Assembly (NCBI GenBank): GCA_022578965.1 | Contig: MU400586.1 | Location: 62,001 to 126,000, forward strand | Length of the DNA stretch: 64,000 bases | Reading direction: 5' to 3' | Origin: Xylaria sp. FL1777 | Lineage: Eukaryota; Ascomycota; Sordariomycetes; Xylariales; Xylariaceae | In this document: piece after piece, positions 1-11,468 of the stretch | Layout: every line of letters starts with the position of its first letter | How positions within the stretch are numbered: position 1 is the first letter of the stretch | Notes under the pieces: generated by a model | What the model saw: only the letters and a program-made list of their open reading frames with translations | Database searches by the model: none | Told to the model about the DNA's origin: nothing | Position numbers and translations under genes: made by a program

Positions 1-625
1 CGTCGGCGTCCGTGAAGCCCGACATCAGCATCAACGGGCGCGTGGTGGAGTCGGTGGCGGCCTACGAGGCGCTACTAGACGCCCAGGGCGCCAACGTGTA
101 CTACGACGTCGCGTCCTTCGACGCCCACCCTGTCAACCCGAACTACGCCCTCGGATGTCCCGAGAACCTCTCGCTAGCCGCCGACGGGGCCGAAGGAGGG
201 GGCGGCCTCGGTCGGGGAAAGGTGGCCAAGTCTATCAAGGATGGCGAGAGGGTGAGCTTTGCTGTTCAGGTCAGGTCAGTACCCCGGAGTCTCTTATGCC
301 CCGTATCGGGAGTATGGGTCATCTGATTAGAAGGGTTATACTCCCGCGAGCCGTCGATGTTATTTTCCCATGAGAGCCAATTGCTGACGCTAGATTCATG
401 TATAGCGGGACTATTCGGTACGGCAAGCCTGGCGATACCTTTGCTCCTGCTGCTGTCACGACTGCTGTCAACGGAGGGGCTGCGGCGGTGGTAGATGGAG
501 CACCAGTTGAGACGGGCTTTAATGAATCTTGGCTCTTGGTGCCGCACTGGGAGGCGCTGGGTCGAAATGCGGCGCGCGGACTGAGGAAATGGGTCGTCGT
601 CAGTCAGAACTTCCGAGCTTTGTGA
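1..625 (+). CDS. NTF2-like domain protein, 3' part (5' end outside window)
   Basis: The frame is open from the window edge, so the gene is partial at its 5' end. Exon 1 runs to about 274, an intron of ~119 nt (donor GTCAGT at 275, branch CTGAC, acceptor TAG ending at 393) follows, and the last exon is 394-625. Joined, it reads VQVRFMYSGTIRYGKPGD and ends in SQNFRAL. The pattern of a strand with YYDVASFDAHPVNP, a following SFAVQV strand, then FNESWLLVPHWEA and a C-terminal QNFR matches the beta-sheet of fungal NTF2-like proteins of the p15/NXT1/Mtr2 type, which act with the Mex67/NXF1 receptor in mRNA export at the nuclear pore. The family call is from memory of that C-terminal pattern. An unrelated NTF2-fold protein is possible. 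It is convergent with the next gene. Confidence 0.6.
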
Positions 626-1139
626 AGAACTTTGGGCAATTGTAACGAATAACCTCACCACCATTGCTCATTAGTGTGTGGTCTATGGGTCCTGATGGTA
701 TTTAAAGGATAAGGTTTAGGATAATTCAATTTTAGAATTTGGGCATACAGGCTCGGGGTACCAAAAACATGAAGCGGGTGGTTGGCAAGTTTCGGACTGA
801 AAACATCCTTGGTTAAGAAAATGAGGACGATCGAGAATGCACTCCGAATTCTAGCATTTCTGAGCTCGACCCGGGGCTTCTTGGGCGATGAGGGGATAGC
901 CTCGGACACTGCGAGCCGAAAGGGGCATGGAATTCATTGTATACAATCTTCTCGGTAAGAAACGAGGGCTATCCACCGCAGCAATATAGCGAGAAAATAT
1001 CATATACCTTCACCGTTAGTTAGATCACGCATGCTATGTCGAATCTGCACAAGCTCATAAGAAAGCATTTATTATGTCCAAACCTGTGGTTCAGAACATT
1101 AGATACCGACTCCCCCCTTTCCTCTTCACAAGAGGCATC
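626..1139. other. Intergenic, convergent 3' ends
   Basis: About 510 nt between the stop of the NTF2-like gene (+) and the stop of the acetyltransferase gene (-). It should hold both 3' UTRs. I see no coding signal, RNA gene or repeat in it. Confidence 0.6.
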
Positions 1140-2316
1140 TCATTCTTTCAACCGAGATCTATCATAAAAGCACTCTCTATACTCAAGACAACCAGACTCG
1201 AGGCTTCCGGATTCGGCCGCAGTAGGAAGGAAATCTAAAAGCACCATAGAAACCTCATTGAAATAATTCGGCTCCCCATCCCGGCGGAAGCCCAAGTTCT
1301 CAAATAACCGGATGCTCCCCTTATTATCAGCATTGATCTTCGCCACAAGTCTCTTCAGCCGGTAATTCTCAGCAGTAGTAGCAGTAGAAGTGACACCCAT
1401 GTCCCCATTTCCAGCAGCGACTTGACCGTCTCGTGATAATGTGACTGTGCTACGGCTGTACTCATCTAGTATAGCTTTGTGATGTCTTGCGAGAAACTGT
1501 AGGAACGCGCGCACGGCCGCCTCGCCGGATCCCTTGCGCCTGTGCTCCGGGGCGGCAATCATGATGTCGATCTCGCCCTTGACGAGCCTCTCGCTTTCGC
1601 TCTTCTTTCCATCATCTCCGTCATCGTCATCATCATCAGGCGTCAGGAAAAGATTAACGTCCCCCACCATTCGCTCCTCAGCGTCGTCTACGCACGCATA
1701 TATGGTAGGGACAGGCGCTGCCTCTGCGTTTGACGAGAGTGAGGCTGCTGATGACGACGAAAATGAAGATGATGATGATGTGGCCGGTTGGCAGACGATG
1801 AAGGTCAGCTTGTCGTGCGCCGTGCGCCACGACTGCTGGTTCTCGTACTCCTCGTCGAGGGTCAGGAGGTCTGAGGCTGTTGCCTCGCGGAGGTCCTGGG
1901 TTGGAGTATTCAGTAAGGAGTGTCATTACTTGAGTCTATACGTAAGGCCTACGCCAAAAGGGGAAGGAAAGAATAACTGCAGACAGAGTCTAGTCGAGGA
2001 AAGGAATATGTGATAGTGAATGCCGTTGACAGGAAATGCAACGAGACAACGAGATAAAAAATAAAAAAAAGGAAACGTGAAATGAAAATTAAATAAATTA
2101 AAACAAGTTCTCACATCGTTCTGCATCCACTGGTGGTACCGCTTGACATGGTGCGAGTCGTAAGGCACGAGGAGGATCTTCGAGGTAGAGACGGCTGTGT
2201 TGCGGATGGTGAAGTTAGTTAAACTCCTGCTCTCACAGTCGCGGCGAGTTGTCGTTAAACGACTATGGTGAAGTGAATTATACATATAGCTTACCTAGAT
2301 TCTCGTTAACCCTCAT
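1140..2316 (-). CDS. NAT9-type GNAT N-acetyltransferase
   Basis: Three exons on the minus strand: 2316-2295, 2194-2115 and 1895-1140, giving about 285 aa. Joined, the N-terminus reads MRVNENLAVSTSKILLVPY, then a YHQWMQND/DLREATAS junction and DEEYENQQSW. This is the signature N-terminus of the NAT9 family, followed by FIVC, MVGDVNLFL, the acetyl-CoA site region HRRKGSGEAAVRAFL and NKGSIRLFENLGF. Family members are GNAT acetyltransferases; NAT9 has been linked to microtubule stability, but the substrate cannot be read from sequence. Odd points are two low-complexity insertions: a serine-rich run (about residues 80-95) and an Asp-rich run after FLTP. Both intron acceptors are preceded by sensible branch sites (ACTAAC before the first). 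The family call is strong, the exact exon 1 moderate. Confidence 0.85.
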
Positions 2317-2684
2317 TTTTTAAATGAAAACAAGGTGCGAAATGCGGAATGTATCGAGACTTGCGTGCGTGAATTGAGCTTATACTTGAATTACCCCAGG
2401 GAAGAGAGAGAAGTGGGGAGCTTTTTTTGGTGTGCCCCAGAATCACTACCAGACACATGTGAGCCAGACTAATGAAGAGCAAAGCAGCCGGAACAGCACT
2501 AGACAGTATAATGGGAGATGGTAACGTTATATTTTCGTTATTTTCATGAGTATCTTTCTGAGCAGGTAATACGATCCGGATTACATGGTACTATACACAG
2601 CACCCACTCTGAATAACCAGGTCCGAGCTATCTATACATGCTTTGATACATCTCGAGTCTAATAGTGTATACACATTATTATTC
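2317..2684. other. Intergenic, upstream of the NAT9-type gene
   Basis: About 370 nt between the start of the acetyltransferase gene and the stop of the methionyl-tRNA synthetase gene, both on the minus strand. It must contain the NAT9-type promoter and the MSM1 3' UTR. There is a short T-run near 2423 and no recognisable gene. Confidence 0.6.
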
Positions 2685-4594
2685 TCAATCCTCGACAGGT
2701 AATAACGGGAAGAGGCTGCTCTGCGCTCCCGTGCCGAGGGGCACCAACGGAGTGCCGTACGAATCATCCGCGAAAAGCACGGCATCCTCGTAGGTTCGTC
2801 TAACAGGGCTGACGCCAAGTCTGTCGAGAAGTTCCGAGGCCTTCTCGGGTATAAAAGGTTGCAAAAGAATGCCTATAATGCGTAGTGACTCTGCGGCAAA
2901 GAACACGCTCTGCTCGACGGGGACTGCGTCACTTTCACTATTCTTTGCCCAGGGCGCTGCATCGGAGAAAAACTTGTTCGTCTATGCTGTGTTAGCAGTC
3001 GGTCACTTAGCGCATGCGAAGGGAAATTATGCTTACATCGAAAACAACATCCATAATTTTTCTGAGCGCCAATCCGGGATTCAGTGCGTTCATATGGTCA
3101 TCTACGTTTTTAACAATCTGTTTTAAAAGTATCCGGTGCTTTTTTACCAGTGTAGATAATGTTGGGGCTTCCGCTTTTGTCATGTTTTCTACAGCTTGTC
3201 TTACACTCCAGTTCTTTGGTCGCGTAACTCGGTTAAGCAGATTGCCTAATCCACCTTGCAGTCCCTTCTTATACCTCTCGACAATGAAGGCGTTATTGTA
3301 GTCGGCATCTTCAGAGATTTGACCACTGTAGATCAGGAAGTACCGCATCGTATCCACGCCCCAGCGATCTAGGGCAAAGAAAGGATTGACAACGTTTCCG
3401 ATCGACTTGGACATCTTCTGCTTGCTCATCAGCCAGTGACCATGGCTATGTACCTGCTTCGGCAAGGGAAGGTCCAATGCCATCAGAAAGGCCGGCCAGT
3501 ATATACAGTGGAATCTGATAATGTCTTTGCCCACTACGTGAACATCAGCCGGCCACCCTCCAGAGTGCTCGGAGCCAGGCTGCCAGGACGGGTATCCCGT
3601 TGTGGTGATGTAGTTCACGAGAGCATCCAGCCAGACGTAGATGGTCTGACTGGGATCATCCGGCACGGGTATGCCCCAGGATAGGCGACTGGTGGGGCGG
3701 GAGATAGAAAGGTCCTCCAGGTGATTCTCGACCCAGTCGATCACCTCTGCAAACCTCTTGTGCGGTACCACCCAAGCGGGGTTGTCTCGATAGAACTCCA
3801 GCAGCCTGTCGCGAAAGGCGGTCAGACGGAAATGGTAGTTCTTCTCCTCGGTCCACTCGACGGCATTCCCGGTCTCGATGGAGGCGATGAAGCTCTTCCC
3901 GGTCATGGGCGACACGCGCTTCTCGACCGTATTCTCGGGGTAAAAGGTCTCGTCGCTCACGCAGTACCAGCCCTCGTGCTTGCTCTCGTATATGTATCCG
4001 CTCTCGCGCAAGCGCGCCCAGAAGTGCTCGACGGCATCGCGGTGCTCGGGGTCGGTGGTGCGGATGAAGTAGTCGTTGGCGATGTTGGCCTTCTTGGCGA
4101 GGTCCTTGAACGTCTCAGCGTTGGCGTCACAGAGAGCTTTCGGGTGCAGATCCTGCAGCTCGGCAGCGCGCTGGACCTTCATGCCATGTTCGTCGGTGCC
4201 GGTGCTCAGGTAGGCTTCGCGGCCCTTCAGCACCGCCCAGCGCTTGAAGACATCGGCGATGAGCATGGAATACAGGTGGCCGACGTGGGGGGCTGCGACG
4301 GTTAGCCACGTTCCTGACTCCCGGAAGCCACACCACAACCGTCTCTGGAAATGTCTTACAAGCATTGACGTAGAAGATGGGGGTTGTCACGTAGTATGGC
4401 TTGTCGTCGTGCTGCTGCTGCCGTTGCTGCTGCGAGAGCTTGCTGCTACGATTGCTGGTGCTGCTGCTGCTGCTAAAGCGTATGCGTGTAGCTCGGTGAG
4501 CTCGACAGGACTGGCATACCCAGCCATTGCGCCGGATTAATACGGTTCGAAGTGGTGAAAGCTGCCGGCTAGAGGCTATCACGAAGCGCTCCAT
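2685..4594 (-). CDS. MSM1: Methionyl-tRNA synthetase, mitochondrial
   Basis: Three exons: 4594-4360, 4292-3037 and 2981-2685, giving about 595 aa. It charges tRNA-Met in the mitochondrial matrix. The N-terminus is Arg/Ser-rich (RIRFSSSSS) and lacks acids for ~55 residues, as expected for a mitochondrial presequence. The class I catalytic core starts with [21 protein letters not shown], containing the HIGH motif as HVGH (about residue 82). The KMSKS loop is perfect (MSKQKMSKSIGN, about residues 370-375). The conserved STGTDEHGMKVQRAA and HGHWLMSK segments are present, and the C-terminal anticodon-binding helices end at PLLPVED. No C-terminal tRNA-binding (EMAP) domain is seen, which also fits the organellar enzyme. 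The Gln/Ser tracts in exon 1 come from a CTG/TTG-rich microsatellite-like stretch (4418-4475). Confidence 0.95.
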
Positions 4595-5390
4595 GCCGAA
4601 CGCGTTGACCCGGAATTGGGGTTTGCAAGCGCTGACCTATCGTTTTGTCTTCGAGAACAACTGCTTGGGTGGATAAAAAGAGAAAGAAAGCTTCTAGCTT
4701 CTAGTCGTGCACACTGTAGTGCCCTGCACACAGTGCGCTCCACACCACCACCGTCTTATGGGAGTTCGAATCATATACCGGTACTAGTATACATGAGTGT
4801 ATACAACACACTTTCACTTCCACTTTCACACTCAAAGCCTATTAGTACTAGGTAGCTACACTTGCTCATGTTCTATATTATTGATTGTCTGTATTTTTAT
4901 TCATTACACTTCCCTCGCCATCAATTAGCGTGGTTGACTAAAGTACATTCCTTCCCGCAGCATTGGTTGTTATTCTCTGAAAGTCCACACCCTAGTCTTG
5001 AACGCCTCTCTCTCTAGCAAGATCATAGGCAAGAACAAGCGTAAAAAGATGGCCTGGCATTTCGAAAAGACAGAAGCCTGGTCTCCCTCTGGAGGGCCAG
5101 TCGTCTCAAAAAGAGAACAAGGAAAACGATTGAATACTCGCTCGTGCAACGCCTTACGTTACCTGACACAGAGCGGACAAGCATCCTAGTCTAATAACAC
5201 CTATGCTCAACCAAGTAGGACCAGTGGTGCATTTCTGAAAGAGATATATTTTGAGTCGAGGTAGATCTCAACATCTCTCCTAATTTCTCTCGGGCTGAAG
5301 ATGGAAGCAGCTCTCTTGAGACTCTGAAATTTCCAGTTGCTCTGCAAGACATGATTACCAATGTCGTAGACAGTGCCCAGGTGACTCAGT
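4595..5390. other. Intergenic, MSM1 promoter and RAD16 3' flank
   Basis: About 800 nt between two minus-strand genes. A directly repeated CTTCTAG lies near 4689-4703 and a CACTTTCACTTC-type pyrimidine run near 4808-4832. Short open frames here have no recognisable protein features. No RNA gene seen. Confidence 0.55.
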
Positions 5391-8300
5391 CTAAGTTCCT
5401 CGGAAGAGAAATGCAAGGTCGGAAGAAGAAAGGGATTCCATAGCTGCGTCATCCGAGTTAATAGTGGAATGAATCATGTGTGTTTTCTTCTCCTGAAGAA
5501 GAACCATTCTGCTCTCCACCGAGTCCTCGATGCAGAGACGTGTGATTGTGCATGGACGAGTCTGACCAATGCGATGACAGCGGTCGGCCGACTGCCATTC
5601 CGCAGCTGGATTCCACCACCTACACGAATTGTTAGCTAATGATGGGTGCGCGAAGTACTTATGGCTAGCAAGCGAGAACATGAACTTACGGGTCGACGAT
5701 AAACACCTGCGAAGCCTCGGTCAAGTTTAACGCGACACCACCCGCCTTCAGAGAGACGAGAAAACACTCCACCTCGGTCTTCTCCATAAAGTGTTTAATA
5801 GACGCTTGACGTTGTGCTGGTGTCATGCTGCCATCCAACATGACCGTCGTGATTCCAGCCCGTCGGAGGCGCCACTCGATGAGTTGGAGCATCGTTGTAA
5901 ACTGTGAGAAGATAATCGACTTGTGAGACGCATTGTCAGATCTCAACTTGTGAAGCTCGTGAACGAGCAACTCGATCTTGGACGATGACGTCCAGTTCTC
6001 CATCTTGATACGATTGATGATGGATGATTTCTTGAGCAACAACTCATCCTGCTCGATGCTAGGCTGCTCAAGATCAATGGACAGCGGAATATGGCATCGC
6101 GGACAGTCGGGCTCATCTTGCGACGCAAGGTAGCTCGTAACACACTGGCGGCAGAAGTCATGCTTACACTTGGACCGAATCGCTTCCTCGGCAGGTTCGT
6201 CACAAATGCAGCAGACCAAAATATTCTGCCCGCCTTCCCCTGATTTTTTGAGAATGAGATCAGGATGATCGGCCACTTGGCGCATCTGCATGATTAATCC
6301 GAAGATGTTGGCGTAGTTATTCAGGAGAACTCCCTGAGCCACATACGTGTTGAATTGCCGTTCTGTATTAGACATGATGCTCCCAGCGAAGTCGTTCTCC
6401 TCTTCGCCGAAGAACTGCCGGTCAACATAGATCTCTTTGACGGGCAGTTCCATGACATTAGTGTGATCTTTTTTGAGACGGCGTAACATGACGCGCCCGG
6501 TTAAGAGACGGAGTTTTCTGAAAGCCTCCTTGCCGGGGCCGTGATTGCCATATTTCTGGATTGGGTTTAGAAGCTCTTGATTGAAGACAGAGACATGTTG
6601 CATAGAATTATGGTTGCCTAGAGTCATGGTCAGAAAGTGCGAAAATATGCTTTAAAACGAGGGGACCGACAATGTGTGCATTTGCTATCTTCACCCATGG
6701 ACCACTCAAGTGTGGAGCAAGGACATTCCTTGCAGAAATAAGAGGCATAGGGTGAAATTTCGAGGAATCGAATGAGCGAGAAGAACTCTCCAATGCGGTT
6801 TTGGAGGGGTGTTCCAGTCAAGCACCAACGATATGTCACGTTCAAGGCGAAACAAGCTCTGGCTGTCATCGTAGTGCGCGTCTGTCCCACATGGTCAGCT
6901 GCGGCGTCAGGGGAAACTAATGAGCTTTGCTTACCTTAATGCAGTGGGCTTCGTCGAGAATTACACGATGGAACTTGATCTGATGTATAGAGCTCTTTGC
7001 TTTATACATCCCATCCTTCTTCCTCATACCTGTCTCTTGCCTGCGGTACAGTGACTCAAGACTGTTGTAGGACATGATGATGACATCAAATTTCTTCAAA
7101 TCTTTGACCGTCATATTTTTAGCTTTGGCGTTTGTTCCGTGGAAGACGATCGTCTTCAGTCTACCCCCAGTGTAGGCGGCAATCTCATCCTGCCATTGTC
7201 CGAGAGCAACGGGTGGAAGAAGTACCAACGTCGGGGTTTTGGCTGGGTAATCGGACATAATAAGGGACACAGCTTGGATTGTCTTCCCAAGGCCCATCTC
7301 ATCCCCGAGTAAACCGCCCCTCCATGGGGTTTGCTCCATTGCTTTCATCCATGCTAAGCCTTGAAGTTGAAAAGGCTTCAGTTGCAGAGAAATTGTGGTA
7401 GGTTGCTGGGCAGTGCCGGCATTTAGGTCTGGCATGTCCTCGAGATCTCTCCACATTGTTTGAAGCTCCGGATGTTTGTCTTCGAGCTTTGCTCTTTCTT
7501 TTCTAGCTCGATTTCTACGGGGAGACATGGGAACTGTGCGGAAAACTAGTCTCCTATTAGAACCTCCAGGGGCAACCTCCTCGTCATCATCGAGTTCAGG
7601 TTCGGGAGCTTCCGAAGGATCATGGAAACTAGCATCATCCGACCACAGGCCATGCCCCTGATAACCAACCTCAGATTCACTATCAATAGATGTGTTCAAA
7701 GCAGACCTTCTTCTGGCGGTAGTCTTGGTAGTAGACATTTTTTGTCTTTTACGTGGTCGAACGACGAGGAGGTTGCTTTCAGAATCACTACCAACGTAGG
7801 ACGCACGAGCACCTCGTTTGACGGTAACGTCAAGACTGGGGTTATAAGCCTTCTGGTCCTCCTCACGCTGTAACTGGCGAGCAATGGCAGCACCAGCAGA
7901 CTGATCCTCACCATAAAGATCGTTATAATCCTCAGAGTCCTCGTTATACGATATGACTGAACGACGCTGTCGCTTAGGTCGGATGATGGTGGACGAACTA
8001 AGCGGTTCCACCTTTCTCTCAACTAGATCGTCATCGTCATTGTCGTCGATGTCATCGTCAGGGGGCACCTCGGGGAACTCAAGTGTAAGGCGACCTTGAC
8101 GGGGGCGCTTGGAAGAGTCGGACACGGGAGCTGGCATATCGCAAATACCTTTGCTGGGAGGAGCTGGTGTAACAGCGTTACTAGTAGCTGGGGTAGAGTA
8201 TTCTCCATCCGAAGTATTGGTAAGCGGCGTGGGCGCAGAAGAAGCAGAGTCACTGCCGCCGACAATGGCGATTGAGGTTGGATTCTTCCGTGGTCTACCT

Positions 8301-8437
8301 CGGCCACGCTTGGAAGAGGCAACCAGAAGTTGCGCACTCTCTGGCTGGGGGTTCTCAGCAGCTTCGAGCTCATCCAAGGCCCTGGCGGCAGCTAAAGCGT
8401 CGGCAACGCCGGTAGATCTTCTAGTTCGTGGCGGCAT
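5391..8437 (-). CDS. RAD16: RAD16, SNF2-family ATPase/RING subunit of NEF4
   Basis: Four exons: 8437-6935, 6881-6671, 6617-5690 and 5619-5391, about 956 aa. With RAD7 it forms NEF4, an ATP-dependent factor that finds lesions in non-transcribed DNA for global-genome nucleotide-excision repair. The N-terminal ~290 residues are acidic and disordered, with an AT-hook ([10 protein letters not shown]). The SNF2 ATPase has Walker A as [11 protein letters not shown] (about residue 375), DEAH box as ILDEAHCIK (~494) and [12 protein letters not shown]3HC4 RING finger (CCICDEP...CKHDFCRQC...CPRCH, ~705-745) is inserted between the two helicase lobes, which is diagnostic of RAD16/RAD5/HLTF. Motif VI is [11 protein letters not shown]. 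The joined segment [20 protein letters not shown] matches the RAD16 subfamily. The start at 8437 is chosen because the upstream in-frame extension is Pro/Phe-rich and unlike the family. The gene is divergent from RAD7. Confidence 0.95.
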
Positions 8438-8863
8438 AGCATACAAGCGGCAAGGGAAAGACGAAATAAGGACTGAAGTCAAGGATGACGGAGAATGAGT
8501 GTTGCGCCAGCGAAACAAGGCGAGATGAGAATCGCACCAGAAAACTCCGAAGGTGGGATTAGAAGTGATAGAAGGAGGAAGGTACAGGCCGGTTACAACA
8601 AGAAAGGAAGGGTGAAAGGAAGGGATGGGATCAAGGTTGGGAAACGGGAGGTCGACGGAGAAAAAAGAAAGAGGTTCATAACCAGCTGGCAAAATAGTGT
8701 TTTGTCAAAGAGATCCTTGATAAATAAGTACTAGGTCGATACCTGGTCCTGGACGCCGAGATACCTAGCCATGTAACTGACTGCCCAGCAACTGGTATCC
8801 CAGGCAGGCGCAGGGAGGGGTACCTACTGCACTAACGCGCCGTTCTGGACCACCAAGCGCGAG

Positions 8864-8873
8864 ATCACGTGAT
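8864..8873. promoter_or_regulatory. Palindromic E-box ATCACGTGAT
   Basis: Perfect 10-bp palindrome containing CACGTG, about 430 nt from the RAD16 start and 610 nt from the RAD7 start. It is a candidate bHLH (Cbf1-like) site. The spacing allows action on either gene. A chance occurrence cannot be excluded. Confidence 0.35.
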
Positions 8874-8994
8874 GGCGTTGTGGGGGCAATTCACGACACT
8901 GACCAATCATGGGCCATAAAAAGTCAATTAAACCCCGGAAGAGCGAGAGGGTCTCAGCCAAGATCAGCCTGCAAGCACTTTACACCCCACCTAT

Positions 8995-9014
8995 CCACCT
9001 AGGTACCTAGGTAC
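8995..9014. repeat. TACCTAGG-type repeat
   Basis: A self-complementary run of ACCTAGGT units between RAD16 and RAD7. The same family of short tetranucleotide-based repeats occurs in at least six other intergenic places in the window and in no CDS that I read. Confidence 0.6.
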
Positions 9015-9471
9015 TACCATAGCTACCACTTTACGCGCTACAATGGCGGTACCTCTTCACGCGCTGTGGCCATAGTTACCTCCCTTGGAATACACTTGGC
9101 TTTTTGCAATTGATCCGCCACAATAAAACTGTACCATAGCAACCCATCCATTAATCCTAATCCATTACCTAGGCGCATTCTATTCCATTGACAGATTGGG
9201 TGTTTGTTTGCTCTTCTCACCAGCTCACATCTCCCCTCCCCCCTCTCCCATCTCCCATTTTTTATATCTTCACTCCCTTCCAATCTCACCAAGGGCACTC
9301 TCACCCCAACCCAAAGAACCCTCTTTCCCCTCCAGCTACCTTTATACAAACACACCAGCCTTGGTAACCACTCGTTTGATTGTTTAGTTCCAATCTGTAC
9401 ACTCTGTGGGATCCAATACTATTTGTGCCCAGACTGTTGATAGGATTTGGCTCATTAGCCTGTTATAGATC

Positions 9472-11468
9472 ATGTGCGTTGAACTTCCTTTTGTGTGTGT
9501 ATGAGCAGAAAACTAATCAACCGCCTTAGGAGCAACAATAATCCTAACCAAAACCATCTCCGGCGGTCTATCAGAGGGCCACAGTCCGCCTTGACTGATT
9601 TCTTGGCCTCACAGAACATATCCGCAGCACGCATCCGAGCTGATGCAGAAGCTCGTCGAGCAGCTGCCACGGCCGACAATGCTGCTCCGGACACCCCGGC
9701 CGCAGAAGAATCTCAGCCGGCTGTAGAGGAAGAGGAAGAGGATGAGAGTGATGCTGTCGTTTCCGGTAGATCAGCCGCAATGGCAGCTCGTCGAGCGAGG
9801 GATCTGAAGCGTAAGAAGCAACAGGAAGCCATTGCGAAGATTAAGAAGTCGAAGGCATACAAGAAACGAAAGCGCGGTCCTGATTCAGAGTCCGACGACG
9901 ACCTTGCACTTGCCCTCTTCAATGAGAAAATGACTCCGCTGCCTGGCCAGATGAACAATTGCGAGATTTGTGACAAACGTTTTACTGTCACGCCATATAC
10001 CCGCTCTGGGCCTAAGGGTGGCTTACTTTGCAACCCTTGTGGCCAAAAACTTGCTAACGACGAAGATGCAAACAAGAAGCAGAAGAAGAAGAGAGCGCCT
10101 GCACCTAAAGGCGCCGTGGGTAGACGTAAGATGCAAAGTCGCATCTTAGATGGCACTTACGACGTCGGATCCAAATCTTTAATGACTCTTTGTATTGAAA
10201 CCTTGGCGAAAAATATTCACTTAGCTGAGGACCTCGGCGATCTTCCCCCACTTGTAATTGATCGCATTGCAAGACTGATTTCAAAGACCCGTCTTCTTAA
10301 CTCCAACACCCTCAATCTCTTCCTCCAACCCCATCACAAGGTTCTCAAGGTCTATGATGCAGCAAAGCTCAATTCAGAAGACTTCATCAAGATCTTCCAA
10401 TTAGTGCCACAGCTGAAGTCGCTGAAGCTGCGGAATGCAATCCAATTCAACGATAGCGTCATGCAATTTCTCACTTGCAGAAACATAAACCTCGAGAGTC
10501 TCTACATCCACGGAGCAAATCTCCTAACAGAGAAAATGTGGGCTGTCTTTCTTAAGTTGAAAGGCCTGCACTTAAAGAGCCTACAGGTCTACTACACTGA
10601 CAAACATTTCAGTAATAACACTGTTGATATACTGTCAAGTGTATGCCCTAATCTCACGCGTTTAAAGATTTGTCACAACCAGGAGGTTTCTGATGAAGGT
10701 ATTAAGTGCATTGCTAAACTCGATCAACTCGAGCATGTGAGTTTGCAGTGCATGAAGCAAACCACTACTGATGCCTACGTTCATATAATTCACTCTATAG
10801 GCCATCGGCTTCAGACATTTTCGATCAAGAAAGTCCCCGACGTTGATGATCGCTTGCTTGATGCTATTCATGAAAATTGCACCAACCTTTCCAAGCTACG
10901 CATTACCGAAAGCGAATTCATGACTGATGCTGGGTTTGCCCGACTATTCCGAGGCTGGCAAAACAGACCACTCTCATTCCTTGACCTGCAGAAGTGTCGC
11001 CATATTGACGCGGCTAAACCCCGAGACAATGAACACATGATCGGTCTCTGCTCACAAGGCTTCGAAGCCTTGATGGAGCATTCGGGCACGGGACTGCAAT
11101 ACCTTAACATACACGCTTGCCGACATATCTCTAGAGAGGCGTTCGAGAAGGTTTTTGCAAGTGAGAAGCGCTATACCCAGCTACGCTACCTCGAGATATC
11201 CTTCTGTGAAAACGTCAACGACTTTATCATTGGCAGCATCTTCCGCAGCTGCCCGAATCTGAAGGAGGTGAATGTTTTTGGGTGCATGAAGGTAAGCTTA
11301 TATTGGTGATGAGGAATCTCAAATCCCAGGCCCCGTTTAGGTCATTTGGATACTGATTAGGTTGTTATATAGGTCAAAGATGTTCGAGTCCCGAGAGGTA
11401 AAATCCTTGTTGGTGTCCCTAATGCACTCGGCATGCGCATCGAAGGCGTAGACGACGGAAGTGATTAG
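9472..11468 (+). CDS. RAD7: RAD7, leucine-rich-repeat subunit of NEF4
   Basis: Preferred model: 9472-9473 (AT of the start codon), 9530-11291, 11373-11468; about 619 aa. The start codon is then completed across a 56-nt intron (donor GTGCGT, branch CTAATC, acceptor TTAG), and the protein begins MSNNNPNQN. An unspliced ATG at 9501 is in the same frame and would add about 10 residues. The conserved N-terminal RGPQSALTDFLASQNISA is typical of fungal RAD7. An acidic/basic linker follows, then a four-cysteine zinc-binding motif (CEIC...CNPC, about residues 145-170), then AMN1/RAD7-type leucine-rich repeats to the C-terminus. The last exon encodes VKDVRVPRGKILVGVP. RAD7 partners RAD16 in global-genome repair and in a cullin-type ubiquitin ligase. 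The two genes are neighbours here. Confidence 0.93.

Larger units (their letters stand above)
8438..9471. promoter_or_regulatory. Shared RAD16/RAD7 divergent promoter region
   Basis: About 1.03 kb separates the start codons of RAD16 (leftward) and RAD7 (rightward). It contains a perfect 10-bp palindrome ATCACGTGAT (8864-8873) centred on an E-box CACGTG, a CCAAT box at 8903-8907, and a TACCTAGG-type repeat (8995-9014). Pyrimidine-rich DNA (9225-9330) precedes RAD7, which is common in fungal promoters and leaders. Co-regulation is an inference. The factors that would bind (bHLH, HAP complex) are known for such motifs in general and are not shown here. Confidence 0.6.

Noticed and set aside
6618..6670. 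Apparent frameshift in RAD16 after the SPRFKAY segment
   Set aside because: A 53-nt intron (donor GTCGGT, branch CTGAC, acceptor CTCTAG) joins CTHC to [11 protein letters not shown], the family-typical sequence, so no mutation is needed.
8438..8692. 85-residue N-terminal extension of RAD16
   Set aside because: In frame, but Pro/Phe/Ser-rich and unlike RAD16 N-termini. The ATG at 8437 gives the expected MPPRTRRS start.
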